From Microbacterium sp. MYb66 (GTDB lineage Bacteria > Actinomycetota > Actinomycetes > Actinomycetales > Microbacteriaceae), in NCBI RefSeq assembly GCF_002979435.1, contig NZ_PCOV01000011.1, positions 40,535 to 104,534 on the forward strand: 64,000 nt of DNA. Reading direction: 5' to 3'. Position numbers and translations under genes: made by a program. Position 1 is the stretch's first letter, and each line of letters begins with the position of its first letter. Below, piece after piece: positions 63,032-64,000 of the stretch. Under the pieces are notes generated by a model, which was not told the DNA's origin, searched no databases, and was given only the letters and a program-made list of their open reading frames with translations.

Positions 63032-64000
63032 ATGGGCAAGATGGGCGATGACACCGCCGTGGCAAGGGTGCGCGGAGTACGCCTCGGTCTGCCCCTGGCC
63101 ATCGCCGCCGCCTTCGCCTTCGGCATGTCCGGCGCCTGGGCGCGCGGGCTGATCGACGCCGGGTGGACGCCCGGCGCCGCCGTCACGGCTCGCATCTGGG
63201 TCGCCGCGCTCGTGCTCCTCATCCCCACGCTCCTGTCGCTGCGGGGCCGCTGGGGGCTCCTCCGACGCAATGCGGGCATGATCGTCGCCTACGGCCTGCT
63301 CGCGGTCACGGCGACCCAGTTGTTCTACTTCCAGGCCGTCGCGGTCATGGACGTCGGTCTCGCGCTCCTCATCGAGTACACGGCGCCGGTCGCGGTGCTG
63401 CTGTGGCTGTGGGTGCGGCGGGGTGAACGGCCGAGCCGCCGGAGCATCCTCGGTGCGGCCATCGCGTTCGTCGGCCTGGTGCTCATGCTCGACATCCTGA
63501 CCGGTGCGGCCGTGAACATCGCCGGCATCCTGTGGGCTCTCGGGGCCATGGTCGGTGCGGCGACCTACTTCGTGCTCTCGGCGAAGGCCGACACGGGACT
63601 TCCGCCGATCGCGCTCGCCGGCAGTGGTCTGCTGCTCGGCGCGATCGGGCTCACGGTCGCCGGCGCGGTCGGCGTGCTGCCGATCTCCTGGACGACCGAC
63701 GACATCGCGTACCGGTTCGGAACTGTGCCGTGGTTCGTCCCGGTCCTGGCAATGGGGGTCCTCGCCACGGCCCTCGCCTATCTGCTCGGCATCGCCTCGA
63801 CGCGGATGCTGGGGTCGCGACTCGCGTCGTTCGTCGCGCTGGCCGAGGTCGTCGCCGCGCTCCTGTTCGGCTGGCTGCTGCTCGGCCAGCTGCCCGATCT
63901 GCTGCAGGCCCTCGGCGGGGTGCTCGTGCTGGCGGGGGTCGTCGTGGTCAAACTCGGAGAACCCGCGGTCCCGGAGTTCGTCGAGCCCGTCCCCGCCACC
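63032..64000 (+). CDS. EamA/DMT-family transporter, 3'-truncated by the window edge
   Basis: The visible 323 codons run open to the last base. About ten helices in two EamA repeats are seen (AAAFAFGMSGAWARGLIDAGW; LIEYTAPVAVLLWLWVRRGERPSRRSILGAAIAFVGLVLML; ALAEVVAALLFGWLLLGQLPDLLQALGGVLVLAGVVVV). DMT exporters move amino acids, sugars or drugs. TTGACA at 62994-62999 and TAGCGT at 63018-63023 make a plausible promoter placing the transcript start almost at the ATG, so the mRNA may be leaderless. Most of the protein is present; only the C-terminal tail is missing. Confidence 0.9.
   Translation, partial: MGKMGDDTAVARVRGVRLGLPLAIAAAFAFGMSGAWARGLIDAGWTPGAAVTARIWVAALVLLIPTLLSLRGRWGLLRRNAGMIVAYGLLAVTATQLFYFQAVAVMDVGLALLIEYTAPVAVLLWLWVRRGERPSRRSILGAAIAFVGLVLMLDILTGAAVNIAGILWALGAMVGAATYFVLSAKADTGLPPIALAGSGLLLGAIGLTVAGAVGVLPISWTTDDIAYRFGTVPWFVPVLAMGVLATALAYLLGIASTRMLGSRLASFVALAEVVAALLFGWLLLGQLPDLLQALGGVLVLAGVVVVKLGEPAVPEFVEPVPAT

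Overview
The window is high-GC DNA, with codon third positions almost all G or C. It reads as a chromosomal segment of an actinobacterium, most likely a Microbacteriaceae member and probably Microbacterium-like. Support comes from gene content (an actinobacterial-type inositol cluster, YkoEDC, actinobacterial RlmN), GTG starts, 4-bp ATGA/GTGA stop-start overlaps and a marked excess of the motif GCATCCG/CGGATGC. No rRNA, tRNA, CRISPR array, insertion sequence or integrase was recognised.

Layout. Positions 1-3418 hold a heterodimeric ABC exporter (first gene cut by the window edge). A D-Ala-D-Ala carboxypeptidase (3564-5237) converges on it. A TPP riboswitch (about 5328-5415) heads ykoEDC, an ECF importer for a thiamine precursor (5422-8311). 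A glutamate decarboxylase gene (8430-9800) sits between two copies of a 22-bp direct repeat; one copy is the 3' end of the neighbouring APH gene, as if gadB had been inserted there. Then come two short-chain dehydrogenases (10708-12352), a TSUP exporter with an ankyrin lipoprotein, a KDPG/KHG aldolase, a membrane-anchored tandem L12-like protein and a GntR/UTRA regulator (12517-16136).

Region 16308-33801 is a large catabolic cluster: MgtC-like protein, IolE-like enzyme, Gfo/Idh oxidoreductase, a complete ABC sugar importer, a PHP-domain hydrolase, a GH38 alpha-mannosidase, then iolC, an aldolase, iolA, iolB and iolD. It looks like inositol catabolism joined to uptake and trimming of a mannosylated, possibly phosphodiester-linked, inositol compound. 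Sites of the form TGT-N4-ACA occur upstream of the regulator, mgtC and iolC, which suggests the GntR protein is an IolR-type regulator.

Region 33861-43351 is mixed housekeeping and accessory: rlmN, a quinone reductase and divergent TetR regulator with an operator between them, a DUF4407 membrane protein, a MocR-type regulator with TGGTCCA repeats, an aldo/keto reductase, an ACT protein, a cysteine-synthase-fold enzyme and a cupin.

Region 43416-49136 encodes all steps of the non-phosphorylating L-fucose route (dehydrogenase, lactonase, L-fuconate dehydratase, 2-keto-3-deoxy-L-fuconate dehydrogenase, FAH-type hydrolase) with an FCD regulator and ACATC-N-GATGT operators. Region 49273-62340 is a second, linked carbohydrate locus: a secreted multidomain beta-helix protein resembling GH141, an SGNH esterase, another FCD regulator, a lactonase-like amidohydrolase, an aldo/keto reductase, an RraA-like protein, a large uncharacterised protein and an ABC importer without its own ATPase. 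TCGAT-W-ATCG operators tie it together. The two loci together suggest use of a fucosylated (and perhaps acetylated) polysaccharide. The window ends with a CGNR zinc-finger regulator and a truncated EamA transporter.
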